From: Scylla paramamosain
Taxonomy: Eukaryota > Arthropoda > Malacostraca > Decapoda > Portunidae
NCBI RefSeq assembly: GCF_035594125.1
Contig: NC_087181.1
Coordinates: 11,461,317-11,525,316, forward strand
DNA: 64,000 nucleotides
Direction of reading: 5' to 3'
In this document: one piece after another, positions 1 to 42,154 of the stretch
Layout: each line of letters begins with the position of its first letter
How positions within the stretch are numbered: the first letter of the stretch is position 1
Made by a program: the position numbers and the translations under genes
Notes under the pieces: generated by a model
What the model saw: the letters and a program-made list of their open reading frames with translations, nothing else
Database searches by the model: none
Told to the model about the DNA's origin: nothing

Positions 1-1051
1 CAACAGGTATGCTACTGCACGCTTTCCCGTCTACATTACCATTCCTTTTGTCAGTTTTTGGATTCAGTCGAGTTTCGCGATTGAATTCAGTAGCGGGTCG
101 TGAATCTGAGCAGCAAGAGAAGGCAGGAGAGTGTCGCGGGAGTGTCTGGAGCGTTGCGCATGGCGTGCTTCACCTCAATCAACAAGAACCATTAGGACAA
201 TTATTCCCGTGAAGGCAGATTATGTACAGCCACTGAATGCCTGGAGCGTCTGCGCGTGCTGTCTGGCTGGCTGGCTGGATGGATGGCTGGATGGCTGGCT
301 GGCTGAATGGCTGGATGGCTGGCTGGCTGGTTGGCTGGCTGGCTGGTTGTCGCAAAGAAAACGGACACAAACAAAAATAGGAGCACTGGAACAAAACAAC
401 GAAGCGCCGTCACATTTCTTGCCTTTCAGTGTGTGACTTCTTCCCTTCAACCTTACTCGTCGCAAGGAAGCGACGGTTTTCTTGTTTGGCCTGTTTTTCT
501 GTACCTGCTTTTGTTCACTTTAATGCACCGATAAAGCGTCTCGACCCGGAATCACGAAGGAGGCGCTGTAGAGACGCATGGGTTGGGTGAAAGTTCATAT
601 ATACCCTTACCTAACGGGGAGGGCGCTGGAGGTCACTGTCTGTAGTAGGAAGAGGGTATAAATATGGTTTGTGAAAATTTTCCTTCTGCGACTTCATCGG
701 TGTGTTGTGTGGGTTGTATAGGGTAAAGAGGAGCTGCCTGAAGGTGACGGATGTATAAGGGAGTTCCTGGAAATGTTCTGGTTGTCTTCTTCAGCGACTT
801 CTGCAGGAGGTGGTGACTAAGGTTGGGTCTGTAGGGAGGTTGTTAGGGAAGAGCTGCTTGTAGGAGATGGTGAGTGTGTAGGAGAGTTTCTGGAGGGATT
901 CTTCTTCTTCTTCTTCTTCTTCTTCTTCTTCTTTTTCTTCTTCTTCTTCTTCTTCCACTTCTTCAGAGCTGACTGTACGTAGAAGGTGAAGGGTATGTTG
1001 GGAAATTTCTAGAGGGATTCCTCCTTCTCCTCCTCCCCTTCTGCAGCTCCT
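1..1051. other. 3' flank / 3' UTR of the receptor-like gene, no other gene seen
   Basis: It holds a (GGCT/GGAT)n tract at about 263-350 and a (CTT)n tract at 899-958, otherwise unique sequence. Open frames at 131-534 are read-through of the GGCT repeat and are not credible genes. I looked for CAGTGN iron-responsive hairpins on the minus strand and found no loop with a pairing stem. Confidence 0.5.
519..524 (-). terminator. Possible ATTAAA poly(A) signal of the receptor-like gene
   Basis: TTTAAT on the plus strand is ATTAAA in the gene's direction, about 530 bases after its stop codon. It is the only variant poly(A) hexamer I noticed between 1 and 1051; no AATAAA was seen there. Weak evidence. 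Confidence 0.25.
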
Positions 1052-19492
<18,441 letters not shown>

Positions 19493-19606
19493 GGTCACAG
19501 CTGTCCCCTCCTTCCCCGCCTGGCCTCCCTCGGGCACTCACCAACTCACCAGCTTGTCATGTCGTCAGTTCACCAGCTCATGTCACCGCGGTCTTGAATC
19601 CTCAGC
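19493..19606 (-). other. 5' UTR part of the first coding exon, receptor-like gene
   Basis: Read on the minus strand, a pyrimidine-rich tract followed by TTAGCATTCAG gives a strong acceptor just before 19606. The first coding exon therefore starts with about 114 bases of 5' UTR and at least one non-coding exon lies upstream, somewhere above 19.6 kb. I could not place that exon. Confidence 0.55.
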
Positions 19607-19979
19607 CTGAATGCTAAGTGGGGAGAAAAAAAATTGTCTTAGTTTTGTTTGTGATTTTCGTTGCTGATTCTGAAGGAAGAGAAGGAAGGATTGTTATATG
19701 TTAGCTCCGTTTTGAATTGGTGTCATTAATTAAGCTTGTTTGTCTGAAATGGATTAATCTGACTTGTTTAAAATTTACCTTAGTCATACACCTCTTAATA
19801 CGTATTCAATAACAAACCACACCTGAACCTTATACTTCGCAACGTCGTGTTAATTACAGGTGAATATGACACAATACCACCTGTACACGTCCCACAAGCA
19901 AGTTTATTTCATAATTCATTCCACGTGGCTGATACGTTCCACCTGATCACTGTTCTTTTCCTATGACTCAGTGCCTGAA

Positions 19980-20600
19980 TTATTTCCTGTGGCGTGGATG
20001 TACCGTAGGAATGCATGCGAGTTTTTTTTATTTATTTATTTTCTTCCTTACGTCATTATTATTTCCTATTATGAATCTTGGTTTGGCTGTATTGTGACGG
20101 GTATCTATAAATCATTAGCGTTCTTTCTTTTTTCCTTCTTTCCTTCTTCCTTTCATCCAGCCGTTCTCTTTCATTCTTTCAAATGTGATACGTTCTTTTT
20201 TTCTTTCTTCCTTCCTTTCCTTCTTTGGTTTGTTTGGTCTGTTTTTTCTTTCTTTTCCTTCTTTCTTCTTCTTTTTTTTCAAGCATATGATAAACTTTCC
20301 TTTTTCCTTCCTTCCTTTCTTCCTTTCTTTGATTTCCCGGGCAGCTCTCTATCTTCCTTTCCTTCTTCCTTTCCTTCTTCTTTCCTTCTTTCTTTTCCCT
20401 CACAGTTATCTTTCCTTCTTCCCTCCTTGCTTCCTTCCTTCTTTCTTTCTTTCTTTTTGTTTCTTTCTTTTACCTCACAGTTCTCTTTCCTCCTTCCTTC
20501 CTTCCTTTCTTTCCTTTCCTTCCTTCTCTCTTTCTTTCGCCTCGCAGTTCTCTTTCTTTGTCCGTCTTCTCTCCTCCCTTTCTCTCTTCCGTGTGCTTGG
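19980..20600. repeat. Pyrimidine-rich tract with ~60-80-bp internal units
   Basis: TTCC/TTTC-rich; the phrase CAGTTCTCTTTCC or variant recurs near 20341, 20402, 20473 and 20545. No gene. Confidence 0.65.
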
Positions 20601-21348
20601 CAGTTCAAAACTCAACATCAATCAAAGGAATAAAAAAAGAAAGACGAGGAAGAAGGAAACAATCAATGCTGAGGTGTACGTGATCATGCACGCGTGTTGA
20701 GCTGTGTGTGTGTGTGTGTGTGTGTGTGTGGTTCCTACCGGCACCTCACCCTCGCCCTTGACCCTCGCACAGTAATCATCGGCACACGCCGCCGTGACTC
20801 CGCCTCCCCTTGTCCATTTAGATTCCTTGCACATCTTGGGGTTTGTGAGTCTCGTATACATGCGTCACTACTCTCGTGTTCTATATCGTTCTACCACACT
20901 GCTACATTGTTCTAAGATACTGTTACGTTGTGTTTACTGTCTCTTTTGCATCGTCCTTACTACACTACTAAGCTGGTGCTATTTTAATGTCACTTTTGCA
21001 CTATCACACTGTTCTACCGCATTTCCATATTGTCTCTACCAAATTACTGTACTGTAATCATCTTAAATATAACTTTTATGTCAGTATTTTACTTCCTAAT
21101 CGCATTGTCACGTACCGCACTCAGAACACATGCCTACCACACTGCCATTCCACCACACTACCACACCACCGCATTACACCGTCACGCACCGCCACACTCC
21201 CGTATCATCATGCACTATCACTGTCACTCCGTCACTCCCACACACACACACACACACACACACACAGCAATGACACACTATTGGCAACACTCTCTATTCA
21301 TATATTGTGTAACATGAGAATCTTCCTGAAATGCCCATCCTCTCTCTC

Positions 21349-21410
<62 letters not shown>

Positions 21411-21801
21411 GGAATGGGAGACGAAATGTTTCCTAAAGTTTTACATCGTCATTTTCTTTTTCTTTTTTTTTCCCTCACTAGTGCGTTCAGTTGAAGTATT
21501 GCCTTTCGTCCTCACCGGGTTATAGAAGAGAGGAATCGTGTCTGTTTTGCTCCTTCGGTGCCTGTCCGTCTGTGTGTGTATGCGTGTGTATGTGCGGACA
21601 GCAACTCAAGGCAGGCCCCCACGCAGGCTCTGAACAGTGGCGGGGGTAAGCACATGTCCTGCCGCGTCGCACTCAACGTAGCGCCGCGGCTCACACACAC
21701 CGTCACTCGCTCACTCGCTTTACTGGTCGGGGTTACTGTGAAGATTTCCCACAAAGACTCAAGGGCGCCGCACCATTCCCACTGTGAGCGAAAACTTGTG
21801 G

Positions 21802-22034
21802 GATGGTGACTGCTGTTGAAACGCTCTGCTCTCTCACGACGACTATTTTCAAAGGCCACACAGATAATCAGACGAGTTCTCAAGAGTGTTTCTCCTGTCG
21901 ATAATGAAGGAATCTTGTTAATCTGCCACTATAAACACAAAAAAAAAAAAAAAACACTCTTTAAAACCCGTGTCACCTCAAGCAGAATATTTTGAAAGTA
22001 GTGGAGGTGCGGCCAGAAGTGTTTCAGAATATTA
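21802..22034. mobile_element. MITE-like element, diverged copy
   Basis: Begins TGTTGAAACGCTCTGCTCTC, contains GACTATTTTCAAAGGCCACA, TCTCAAGAGTGTTTCTCCTG and TTAATCTGCCACTATAAA, and ends GTGGAGGTGCGGCCAGAAG then TGTTTCAGAATATT. Collinear with the copy at 25479-25708; the terminal repeats are eroded. Confidence 0.75.
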
Positions 22035-23114
22035 TCTTACAGAGTCGCCGGCACGAGGCTTGGCGCTGTGTTGTGTGAGTTCCCGCAGGTGATTATCCAC
22101 ACTCACGTGCACGGGAGGGATAAATAAAGGAAAATGACACGAAATTACCCACTTAGAACGAATACCTCTTGCTGACTCGCCCTCTATAATTCACCTTTAT
22201 ATTTACGAAATGGTCTGAGCGGCAACAGTCCACAGGAACACAGCAGCGGCAGCAGGTAACACAGAGACCCGGCACATTACAGCCCACACCACCACTAAGA
22301 CGTCTTGGCGAGGCAGTACACGTCCTCTCCTCCTCTATACTCAATGTCCTACTACACCTCACATTCACCCTCAACTCTATTCAACGTTATCAAACTCGCA
22401 GTGTGGTAATTAGCAGGTAGACTAACGCTGCTGTATACCTGTAGGGGTGAATGAGGGCCAGACACGCGAGACATCTAGAGGAATGCGTAGAGCGACCCTC
22501 ACACACACCTGGCCAGTCCCTCCTTGCAGGTAATCCTTGTATATACCTCCAGGTGATCACGCCCTTCGCCTCATGTGCCCCCGGTGGCTGCGTGTCGTTA
22601 CAAACTGGCGCATGTCACTGCCATGCTTCACTGTGCACTGTTAAACTCACTGTACCTTACTTTCATTCACCACAGTGGGCAGACCAGCAGACACTGGTAA
22701 GACGCAGCGAGGACTGACTAGAATTGAAACCACCCGCGCTCCTCTCACCACACACACACACACACACAGACACACACACAGACTGACTGACCGGCCTCGC
22801 ATCACGGAGTTGGTTAATATGCTGCTGAAAGGAACAAAACCGGTATGCATGTGTCAGGGATATTGCTCGTCAAGGGTACACTGGTCCCTTCACTCAGACA
22901 TCCACTGCTGCTGTCCCCGTGTTTGTTTCTGCGACCTAACTAGGGGGAAATGATAGATAAAGGATGTGAATATAGTAGGGTATAGCTGAGGTGTAGAAAT
23001 GCGTTTCGTAAAGAGGGTATGCACGAAAGTGATAGAGCAAAGGGATGCTTAAGTTAGGATCCACTCAGCAAGGTTGGTTTAAAAGTGAAATGCAATATGC
23101 GTTTATGTTATTAG

Positions 23115-23120
23115 TTTATT
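23115..23120 (-). terminator. Poly(A) signal AATAAA for the phospholipase A2 gene
   Basis: TTTATT on the plus strand reads AATAAA in the gene's direction, about 244 bases after the stop codon. This would give a short 3' UTR that contains the (CAGT)n-type repeat at 23175-23340. Confidence 0.45.
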
Positions 23121-23174
23121 TAGGTACTCTTTTCATTTGTTCGTTAACTGTGGGAGTCAATATACTATCAGTTT

Positions 23175-23340
23175 GTCAGTCAGTCAGTCAATCAGTCAGT
23201 TAATAAGTCAACCAATTAATCAATCCGTCAGTCAATGAGTCAGCCAATTAGTCAGTCAGTCAATCAGCCAGCCAATCAACCAATCAGCCAGCCAGCCAAT
23301 CAATCAGCCAATCAGTCAGTCAGTCAGACAGCCAGCCGTC
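23175..23340. repeat. (CAGT/CAAT)n tetranucleotide tract
   Basis: GTCAGTCAGTCAATCAGCCA-like units, in the 3' flank of the phospholipase A2 gene. A similar tract lies at 24990-25265. Confidence 0.85.
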
Positions 23341-23363
23341 CCTCCACACCTGCCCAGCGCCCG

Positions 23364-23862
23364 TCACGCCAGGAAGTCCCAGATGGAGGCCTTCTTGTGT
23401 TGGGCGTTCCATGGGTGTCTGGCGAAGCAGGAGGCGGCCGCGGCATCACATTCGCACGCCGCCGCTCTGCACCCCAAGTTGTCTGCCCCTGTAAAGACGA
23501 GGAAACTAACTAAATCTGAAAATTACTTGAAAGAAAAAGAAAAGTGCAGGTATAGAAAAAAAAAAAAAAAAAAAAAAAAAAAAACATGAAAACAACAAAC
23601 CAGTGATTGATAACCATATAAATGACGTACCACAGAGAAGGTGTGTGCCGTTCCAGGACCAAGAGTACCTGACGAAGCCCGGCCCAAACCAGGAGGAGGA
23701 GCACACGCCCGCCTTGATTGTATCGTAACACCTGTCGTGAGTCCTACAACACCTGGAACACAGCATCACCTTGTACAGTATTACATGACGCAGGTCGTGT
23801 TGATTAGTAAGTTTTGTGTGTGTTTTTTATTTTATTTTCTCGTGTTATTGTTTTTTTTTTTG

Positions 23863-23914
<52 letters not shown>

Positions 23915-23945
23915 GAGGGGCAGGTTTGAAAAGTTGTATAGTAGG

Positions 23946-24011
<66 letters not shown>

Positions 24012-24611
24012 AAATCTCAAACAAATTTTTTTTTTATTTTCTCACAAAATAAAAATAAAGAAAAGTTAAAAAAGATAGTCACACCCTAGAAAAATCATAA
24101 TCACGGCTAAAAGTTTCATAATTACCCCTCAAAGTTTCACTTATTCCCCATCAAAAGTTCTATTCACCCCAAAAAAACTCCCACACTCACCCCTAAAAAA
24201 AACTTTCTGACTACCGTTTTCTACGCAAGGTTCTCTCAGGAATTTTCAAGGCGGACTAACCTATCTACTTCATCCACCACGGGCCTATCTCCGCTTTGAG
24301 TGCCGCAGTGATTGCCGTAGTTGTTGTAAAGAAGTGCCTCGCGTTGAGTGGCAAGCCTTATCATGTCTCCAAACTGGCCAATGGAGCGACGGTTGCGGGA
24401 AAGATGTGATGTATTTATGTCACGTCTGCTTCTTCCTTCTGTTGGAAGTGGGAATGTTACTTAAGTGTTTTTTCTTTCTTCCTTTCCTTCTTTCTGTTTT
24501 TGTCTTTTTTTGTTAGTTAGAGTAGTTAATAGTTTATTTCTTTGTTTCATTAATTCATTCATTTATATTTTTTACTCATTCTTTTTTTTATGTAAGAGGG
24601 ACATATGGTTT

Positions 24612-24669
<58 letters not shown>

Positions 24670-24744
24670 TACGGCGCAGAAGCAGAGCAGCGTAACGAAG
24701 ACGAGACGAAGAAGAAACGAGAGCAGCGGAAATTTGTCACTCAT
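23364..24744 (-). CDS. Secreted phospholipase A2 (group I/II-like, His-Asp catalytic type)
   Basis: Four exons in phase give 166 residues: 24669-24744, 24261-24438, 23631-23752, 23364-23488 (TGA at 23364-23366). Exon 1 encodes a hydrophobic signal peptide (residues 1 to about 24). A propeptide ends in RNRR (40-43), a furin-type site, so the mature enzyme would start SIGQFGDMI, where group I enzymes begin. Calcium loop: YGNHCG at 66-71. Active site: CCRTHDRCYD at 86-95, with His90 and Asp91 as catalytic/calcium pair and Tyr94 at the Tyr52 position; the second Asp is Asp140 in CECD. Ten mature-chain cysteines fit a disulfide-knitted secreted fold. The family hydrolyses the sn-2 ester of phospholipids with calcium; digestive or immune use in crustaceans is inference. 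Odd points: Gln73 and Ser74 where the calcium loop normally has Gly-Gly, and no C-terminal extension. The 24438 acceptor is the least certain boundary but matches phase. Confidence 0.9.
23869..24008. repeat. (GA)n and (TC)n facing arrays
   Basis: (GA)n at 23869-23911 and (TC)n at 23951-24008, 40 bases apart in intron 2 of the phospholipase gene. The two arms are complementary, so the intron RNA can form a hairpin. Confidence 0.85.
24613..24666. repeat. (TC)n beginning at the phospholipase exon 1 donor
   Basis: In gene direction the donor GTGAG runs straight into (GA)n, three bases after the exon boundary at 24669. Confidence 0.9.
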
Positions 24745-24989
24745 CTTGTTCGCTTCGTTTATCGTTGTGTCGTTTCTTCTTCCGTCTACCGTGATTTCTC
24801 TTCCTCTTTCCCCCTTCTGTCTTCTCTCAGCTCACTTTCCGCACTTTCCTGGTTGAAATGGACAAGATGACCCTTAATTTGGCGCTTTTGCTTAAGAGAG
24901 ACGGTTATAGTAACAGTCGATGTCTCTATTCTTTCCTTCTGTCTAGCTAGCCACACAAATATTCACTTTCTCATTTCCTGATGAATACG

Positions 24990-25265
24990 GCAATTGATTA
25001 GTTACTCACCCAGTCAGCTAGCCACTCAGTCAATCGACTAGTCAGTCAGTCAGTTTCCCAGTTATCCAGCTAGTCAGTCAATCAGCAAACAATTAGCCAG
25101 TCAGCCGGTCAGTTACCTAATCAGTCAGCCAGCAAGTCAGTCAGCCGGCCAGTCAGTCAGTCAGTTACACAATCATCCACCTAGCCAGTCAATCAGCCAG
25201 TCAACCAGCCAATCAATCAAACACTCATCCAACAATCCACCCAGTTGATTAGTTAGCCATCCAGT
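24990..25265. repeat. (CAGT/CAGC)n tetranucleotide tract
   Basis: AGTCAGTCAGCCAGCCAGTC-like units for about 275 bases, upstream of the phospholipase A2 gene. Confidence 0.85.
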
Positions 25266-25478
25266 CTCCTTATATACATCACTTCAGCACCTCAGTCCTA
25301 CCGGTACAGTGAGTTATGAAGATCAGGAAGTCAGTGGTAGCACAACGCACACACTGAGGGCATCAACAGCACCGACTACCCAAACACTTCAAAGTTATCA
25401 CAGAGGCCACACGGTTACGTCACAACCATGCACCACGTGTTACCTCACCCGGGTCTTATGTAGCGCTGTAAACTCTAG

Positions 25479-25708
25479 ACCCGTATTCAGAAACGCTTTG
25501 CTCTCTCTCCCTCCTGCTATGACTATTTTCCAACGCCACAAAGATGCTTAGCCGGGTTATCAAGGGTGTTTTTCCTGTTAATAGTGTGGATATATTAATA
25601 ATCTGCCATTAAAACCATAAAAGCAACCTCGAAAATCTGTGCTACTTCAACTAGAGCCTTTTGCAAGTTGTGGAGGTGCGGCGCAGAAGCGTTTCAGAAT
25701 ACGGGCCA
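25479..25708. mobile_element. MITE with terminal inverted repeats
   Basis: Left end GACCCGTATTCAGAAACGCT and right end GAAGCGTTTCAGAATACGGG are inverted copies of about 22 bases. The interior has no coding potential. Length about 230 bases. A clear target-site duplication was not seen. Confidence 0.85.
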
Positions 25709-26079
25709 TTTGGTCACGGGAGATGAAAGGAGGTGAGTTATAGATGCAGCGTTGGTCTGTGTGTTTTGATAATCAGTGAGATAGAGATAATACTTCCCGA
25801 GATTATTGTTTATTATGCCATGGTATGTGGCGGCTTAGCAGTAGTAGTAATAGTAGTAGTAGTAGTAGAAGTAGGTTTACAACAAAACACACACACTCTC
25901 TCTCTCTCTCTCTCTCTCGTATTCCAACACTCCATCTATCACCTAATATACCCTCCTGCCACACACACACACCATTAACTTCTACATATCCCTGCCATAA
26001 TTCACAATTCACCTCCACTCCCTTCATCTCATAACCGGTGGCGGTCTTGTATCTAATCAGCAGGAAGGGTTCAACGAGC

Positions 26080-26180
26080 GGGATTTAAAGGCGCACTTTG
26101 AGGTTGATGAAAGCGACGATTCCCTCTTGTCATGCGCTCTTTGCACTTACCAATATGGCGCCATTAGAGCCTTCACATAA
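26080..26180. promoter_or_regulatory. Possible promoter element with YY1-like ATGGCG motif
   Basis: ACCAATATGGCGCCATTAG contains CAATATGGCGCC, close to the AANATGGCGGC YY1 site, in a unique GC-richer patch (GGCGGTCTTG, GATTTAAAGGCGCAC) between two divergent genes. No TATA at a convincing place. Confidence 0.25.
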
Positions 26181-26334
26181 AAATGACGCCCGCCCGTGTT
26201 TCCATTTCTCATCCATCCATCTATTTGACAATATTATAGAACTGTCAGTATATTATTTATTTTGTGTTAGGTATGGCTAGTGTACGGTGATCACTCATAT
26301 GCATTAGATGAGAGAGACATTAAATTAAACTTAT

Positions 26335-26388
26335 TTCCTTTGAGAGAGAGAGAGAGAGAGAGAGAGACAGTGGGATGTATTTTCCGGG

Positions 26389-26430
<42 letters not shown>

Positions 26431-27080
26431 TTGCTGAGTAGTGTATGGAGATAAGGTGGAGTAACTATCAACAGAAGAATGAAGTAAACTAGCTTTCCTA
26501 TGTCAGGCCAAAGGAGTTATAATATATTTTCTAGGAAGGAGAGAGAGAAAGAGAAGGAGCAGGAGGATGCAATGATAGTGTATGGAGCTAGGACCACTGG
26601 AGAAGCCATTAGCAGAAGAATAAAATTAACCAAATTTTCTCTGTGATACCAAGAGAGGTATTTTCTGGGAAGAAGAGGGAAAAGTAGGAGGAGAAGAAAG
26701 ACTATAGTATGGAGACGAGCTAGAATCAGTGAAGGAATAATAAACAAAAATATAATGAAAAACCTTCCTTTGTGAAGGGAAGGAGAGGAGAGAGAAATGA
26801 GGAAGAGAAAGAGAAGAATATGGCTACGATTCATGTATGGAGACAAGCTAGAACCAGTAGAAGAATCATAAACATAAATATATTATAACAAACTCTTTGT
26901 GAGTGCAAGGAAGGAGAGAGAGGAAACACGTGGGGAGAAGGAAAAAGAAAATTGCTAAGACTAATATATGTAGAATTACTGGAAGAATCGTTAAAACTAA
27001 AATAACACAAGCTGTTCTTCTTTGTGAGAGCAGGGGAAGTATTTTCCGAGGCGGCGGGAGGCTGGCGGGAACGGGAAGAC
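26335..27080. repeat. ~110-150-bp GA-rich tandem array, 5-6 copies
   Basis: Each unit has GTATTTTCCGGGG or variant (26377, 26524, 26657, 27037), a GGAGAGAGA stretch, TATGGAGA(C)AAGCTAGAA(C)CAGT and GAAGAAT(A)AT(A)AAC. The last unit merges with the CpG patch before the SMARCAD1 first exon. Confidence 0.75.
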
Positions 27081-27207
27081 ATCAGCTGCTGTGAGCTGTG
27101 TGTCTGTGTGAGTGTGTGAGACCCGGCACACTGCACGCACCTTCCCCCTCACCTTACCCACACCACCCCACACCTCCACACTCCACACCAGCCCTCCACA
27201 CACTCTG
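27080..27207 (+). other. Probable non-coding first exon of the SMARCAD1-type gene
   Basis: A CpG-bearing patch at 27035-27080 leads into C-rich sequence ending CACTCTG|GTAAGTGG, a consensus donor at 27208. The next acceptor in the same direction is at 28678, 22 bases before the start ATG. The 5' edge is not defined; 27080 is approximate. Confidence 0.45.
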
Positions 27208-27585
27208 GTAAGTGGCTGGAGGTGGAGAAATGAGGTGTTTTGACCCTCTGTGATGTAAGAATGGTGTAAAATGGTGAGTTTCTCCTTCAACCTGTGTTAC
27301 CTTCCCTCCTTATGCCTCACCACGCACTGTGCTAAGTGGTACGTGGCCGCTCAGGTAGAGAAATGATGTTATAAGGCAGTGTAATTGAAGAACGATGTAA
27401 AATAGTGAATTTCTCCCATTTTTCGTTTCCTCCACCTGTTCTTTCGCCTCGTCGTTTCCTCCTTCCGCACCTGCTCTTCCTTTTCTCCGATCTGGGGTAT
27501 CTGTTTCCCTTTCACCTGGGTATGCTAATAAGAGTTAATTGGTGTGCCAAATGTGGTCTAGTGAGGGGTATAGTGTGTGCTTCAG

Positions 27586-27589
<4 letters not shown>

Positions 27590-27633
<44 letters not shown>
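27590..27633. repeat. (TG)n microsatellite
   Basis: 22 TG units in the first intron of the SMARCAD1-type gene; another short (TG)n is at 27699-27720. Confidence 0.9.
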
Positions 27634-27635
<2 letters not shown>

Positions 27636-28292
27636 TTTTTTTTCTTTGTGTTCTTTGAATGTTCTGTGTTGCTGTAATGTATAGTTGGCTAATGCTGTCG
27701 TGTGTGTGTGTGTGTGTGTGTTGCATAATCAGCTGTATATCAGGTATCCAGGAGTTTTGCAGGTGTGTTGCTTCCCCTAATGGCTGGTGTGTTGTGTTAA
27801 AGCAGGATTCATGGATATGCACTGGGTTCTGTAATATTCTCATGTGGTTCACTTGAAGATAATGTGTTCCTAGCAGGGCACGGCACCATCCTAGCTAGGT
27901 TACCCGAGAGGTGTTTAGGTTAACTGGGATTATAATGTTAATTATGGTAAATCTGACCAATAGTGGCTTATGTATTGCTGCCCCTCTCCAAGATAAGCAA
28001 GCGTGGGGACTTGATGGGAAGCTGGAGTTGTTAGGGTGAGAGAGGTTAGAATAGGCTGTTAGGGTGAGGGAGGTCAGAATAGGCAAACTTTGGGAAACAT
28101 TTGAAAGTCTAAGATAATGCCGCTTTTGGTGAAATTCTCTAAAAAAATATTCAACAAACGGAATATCTGCCCCCATACCCCCTCTTTCCCCTTGCTATTC
28201 TAACCTTATGAAGTCACTAACCTTGCTAATTGGGGAGGGGGTGGTCTGTGCCTAATTAGGGGACTTCACCCCTCCTAGACCTCACCTTCAGG

Positions 28293-28390
28293 ACACTAAC
28301 CTAACCTAACCTAACCCATTTGTCTTGGCTGGGCCCTCTCTAGACCACACCTTAAGGAAACTAACCCTAACTTAACCTAACCTAACCTTA
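28293..28390. repeat. Interstitial (CCTAA)n, TTAGG-type
   Basis: CTAACCTAACCTAACCTAAC and a second run at about 28360-28390 in intron 1 of the SMARCAD1-type gene. Confidence 0.85.
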
Positions 28391-28678
28391 TATTTAGTTC
28401 GCTTTGGTTATGTAATGCCTGGAGGTTTTGTAATGGCCTGGAGACTGATATGTGGCAGTTACTATGACTGGGGTATTTTGGGGCCTCTAATTAGTGTTAG
28501 GTACCATGTATGTATTTATTCTGTATGTCATATGGTTCTTTATATTTTTTGTTTGGCTTTGTTTTTTTTTGTTTTTTTCTTAAATGGTTTTCTGTTTTCT
28601 CTATTTGGTCTTCTCTTTGCCATTTATCTACTTTTCTGTTTCCTGTTCTCTGTTGTAAAGTGTTCTGTTTCCATACAG

Positions 28679-28700
28679 GTGTGAGGCAAGCTGTGGCACC
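28679..28700 (+). other. 5' UTR part of the first coding exon, SMARCAD1-type gene
   Basis: The acceptor TTTCCATACAG ends at 28678. The 22 bases that follow lead to GGCACCATGG, a good Kozak context, which fixes the start codon at 28701. Confidence 0.65.
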
Positions 28701-41733
<13,033 letters not shown>

Positions 41734-42148
41734 TTTCCTGCAGTTTTAGGCATCAAGTAAATCCCTGGGGCGTCACATTCACCTGGAAAGCTGCCTTACA
41801 AACCCACAGGAATGGATTGGTGGAGGAGCAGTGCTGCAGAAATGTTTGCACTGACACTGGCAATTACAATTCTTAAATTTCTGAAGGAACTTTTATTTTA
41901 GCCCATTAGATGTACCCTTGACGACCAAGCAGGATGAAACAACACATACACATTTTAGAGACTTTTATATGATCTAGATCTCCCTCTTATTTATTAAACA
42001 CTGGTATTTATGACTGTTACTATATTTCTTTTTAATAATGTGCCGCCCCACGTGTCTGTGAGAAGGGCAGATGTATAAAAGAAAAATACTATATTTTGGT
42101 TATTTTTCAAATTATGTATTTCTTTTCTTATACGTAATTTAATTTTAT
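41734..42148 (+). other. 3' UTR of the SMARCAD1-type gene
   Basis: Unique, AT-rich sequence between the stop codon and the poly(A) signal. No repeats or further open frame of note. Confidence 0.65.
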
Positions 42149-42154
42149 AATAAA
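42149..42154 (+). terminator. Poly(A) signal AATAAA of the SMARCAD1-type gene
   Basis: AATAAA 416 bases after the TAG stop at 41731-41733. It is followed within about 40 bases by a GT-rich stretch (CCTGTGTGATAATGTATGTG), the expected downstream element. Confidence 0.75.

Larger units (their letters stand above)
19607..23114. other. Intergenic / 5' region of the receptor-like gene
   Basis: No coding exon recognised. It contains the TTCC tract, (TG)n at 20703-20731, (AC)n at 21239-21267, (TC)n at 21340-21409, a MITE copy at 21802-22034, and a stretch of unique sequence at 22035-22740 that is the best place for the missing non-coding first exon. Confidence 0.5.

Noticed and set aside
1..1051. 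Iron-responsive element in the receptor 3' flank
   Set aside because: CAGTGN loops on the minus strand (near 228, 384 and 636) lack a five-base pairing stem and the bulged C.
22451..22717. 88-codon plus-strand frame, Cys/His-rich
   Set aside because: No recognisable motif and no splice partner; possibly part of a promoter or untranslated region.
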